Source: CAILUG01 sp903844415
Lineage (GTDB): Bacteria > Pseudomonadota > Gammaproteobacteria > Pseudomonadales > Pseudohongiellaceae
NCBI GenBank assembly: GCA_947477655.1
Contig: CANJTS010000005.1
Location: 197,324 to 261,323, forward strand
Direction: 5' to 3'
Length of the DNA: 64,000 nt
In this document: positions 63,912 to 64,000 of the stretch, one piece after another
How positions within the stretch are numbered: the stretch's first letter is position 1
Layout: each line of letters opens with the position of its first letter
The notes under the pieces: generated by a model
The model's database searches: none
Seen by the model: the letters and a program-made list of their open reading frames with translations, nothing else
Told to the model about the DNA's origin: nothing
Made by a program: the position numbers and the translations under genes

Positions 63912-64000
63912 TGGCCGCTTGGCTCAGGAGCACGCGTGAACACATCCCTGTGGCTCTCATCGACTTCCATGCCGATGAAGTCTCCTGAGCCAAGCGGCCA
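63912..64000. repeat. 89-bp multi-hairpin inverted-repeat element at the right edge
   Basis: A 19-bp arm (63912-63930, tggccgcttggctcaggag) has its exact reverse complement at 63982-64000, the last base of the window. Inside lie three smaller hairpins: the palindrome cacgcgtg, caca-tccc-tgtg, and tcatcg..cgatga. The layout resembles dispersed extragenic palindromic (REP/BIME-like) elements. The sequence stopping exactly at the arm suggests a contig end broken at a repeat. Confidence 0.75.

Overview
The window carries a typical gammaproteobacterial chromosome: YbiT-type ABC-F ATPase, valine-pyruvate transaminase AvtA, SlyD, TrmO, a YqhA homologue and a KdpE-like regulator are all close to their enterobacterial or gammaproteobacterial counterparts. 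Base composition is moderate, with some TonB-receptor genes visibly richer in G+C. TonB-dependent receptors, PQQ dehydrogenases, periplasmic cytochromes c and Tat-exported oxidoreductases dominate, which suggests a free-living, probably aquatic, aerobic heterotroph that scavenges and oxidises organic molecules in the periplasm. There is no phage, transposase or CRISPR array.

Layout. 1-9.1 kb: a cut-off two-domain VOC protein, a secreted lectin-like protein, a beta-propeller lipoprotein, then an AAHS-type transporter, an M1 aminopeptidase lipoprotein and a secreted TPR/TonB-C-like protein in one direction. 9.2-15.2 kb: a diheme cytochrome c plus PQQ dehydrogenase pair with a lanthanide-type D-x-D site, avtA and a large polytopic membrane protein. 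15.9-30.2 kb: four TonB-dependent receptors of about 1000 residues around a B3-like metallo-beta-lactamase-fold hydrolase. 30.5-41.8 kb: two loci of a paralogous secreted family (called family X here) with DUF6152 proteins, enclosing housekeeping genes: tRNA-Thr, a nitrilase-type amidohydrolase, a flavodoxin-less CysJ-like reductase, yqhA with an in-frame stop, DUF2721, slyD, a truncated KdpD-like kinase, kdpE and trmO. 41.9-49.1 kb: an RTX metalloprotease, ybiT, a cytochrome-PQQ dehydrogenase fusion, a gene remnant and an EamA exporter. 49.4-54 kb: two further X/DUF6152 loci. 54-63.7 kb: one-directional cytochrome c pair, ankyrin protein, DUF1552, DUF1592/1588 cytochrome, GMC oxidoreductase and its gluconate-dehydrogenase-type small subunit.

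How it may fit together (inference): receptors import substrate across the outer membrane; hydrolase, PQQ and FAD dehydrogenases attack it in the periplasm; electrons pass to the cytochromes c. The least explained component is the X/DUF6152 module: six X domains and five DUF6152 domains at four loci, two of them fused into one protein, and all five DUF6152 proteins predicted to expose an N-terminal His-His after signal cleavage, together with an internal conserved P-H. This resembles metal-binding periplasmic proteins and is the best candidate here for an undescribed system. Other oddities are stop-codon-centred tandem repeats at two gene ends, a CX3CH haem motif, an in-frame TGA in yqhA and a multi-hairpin inverted-repeat element exactly at the right edge.
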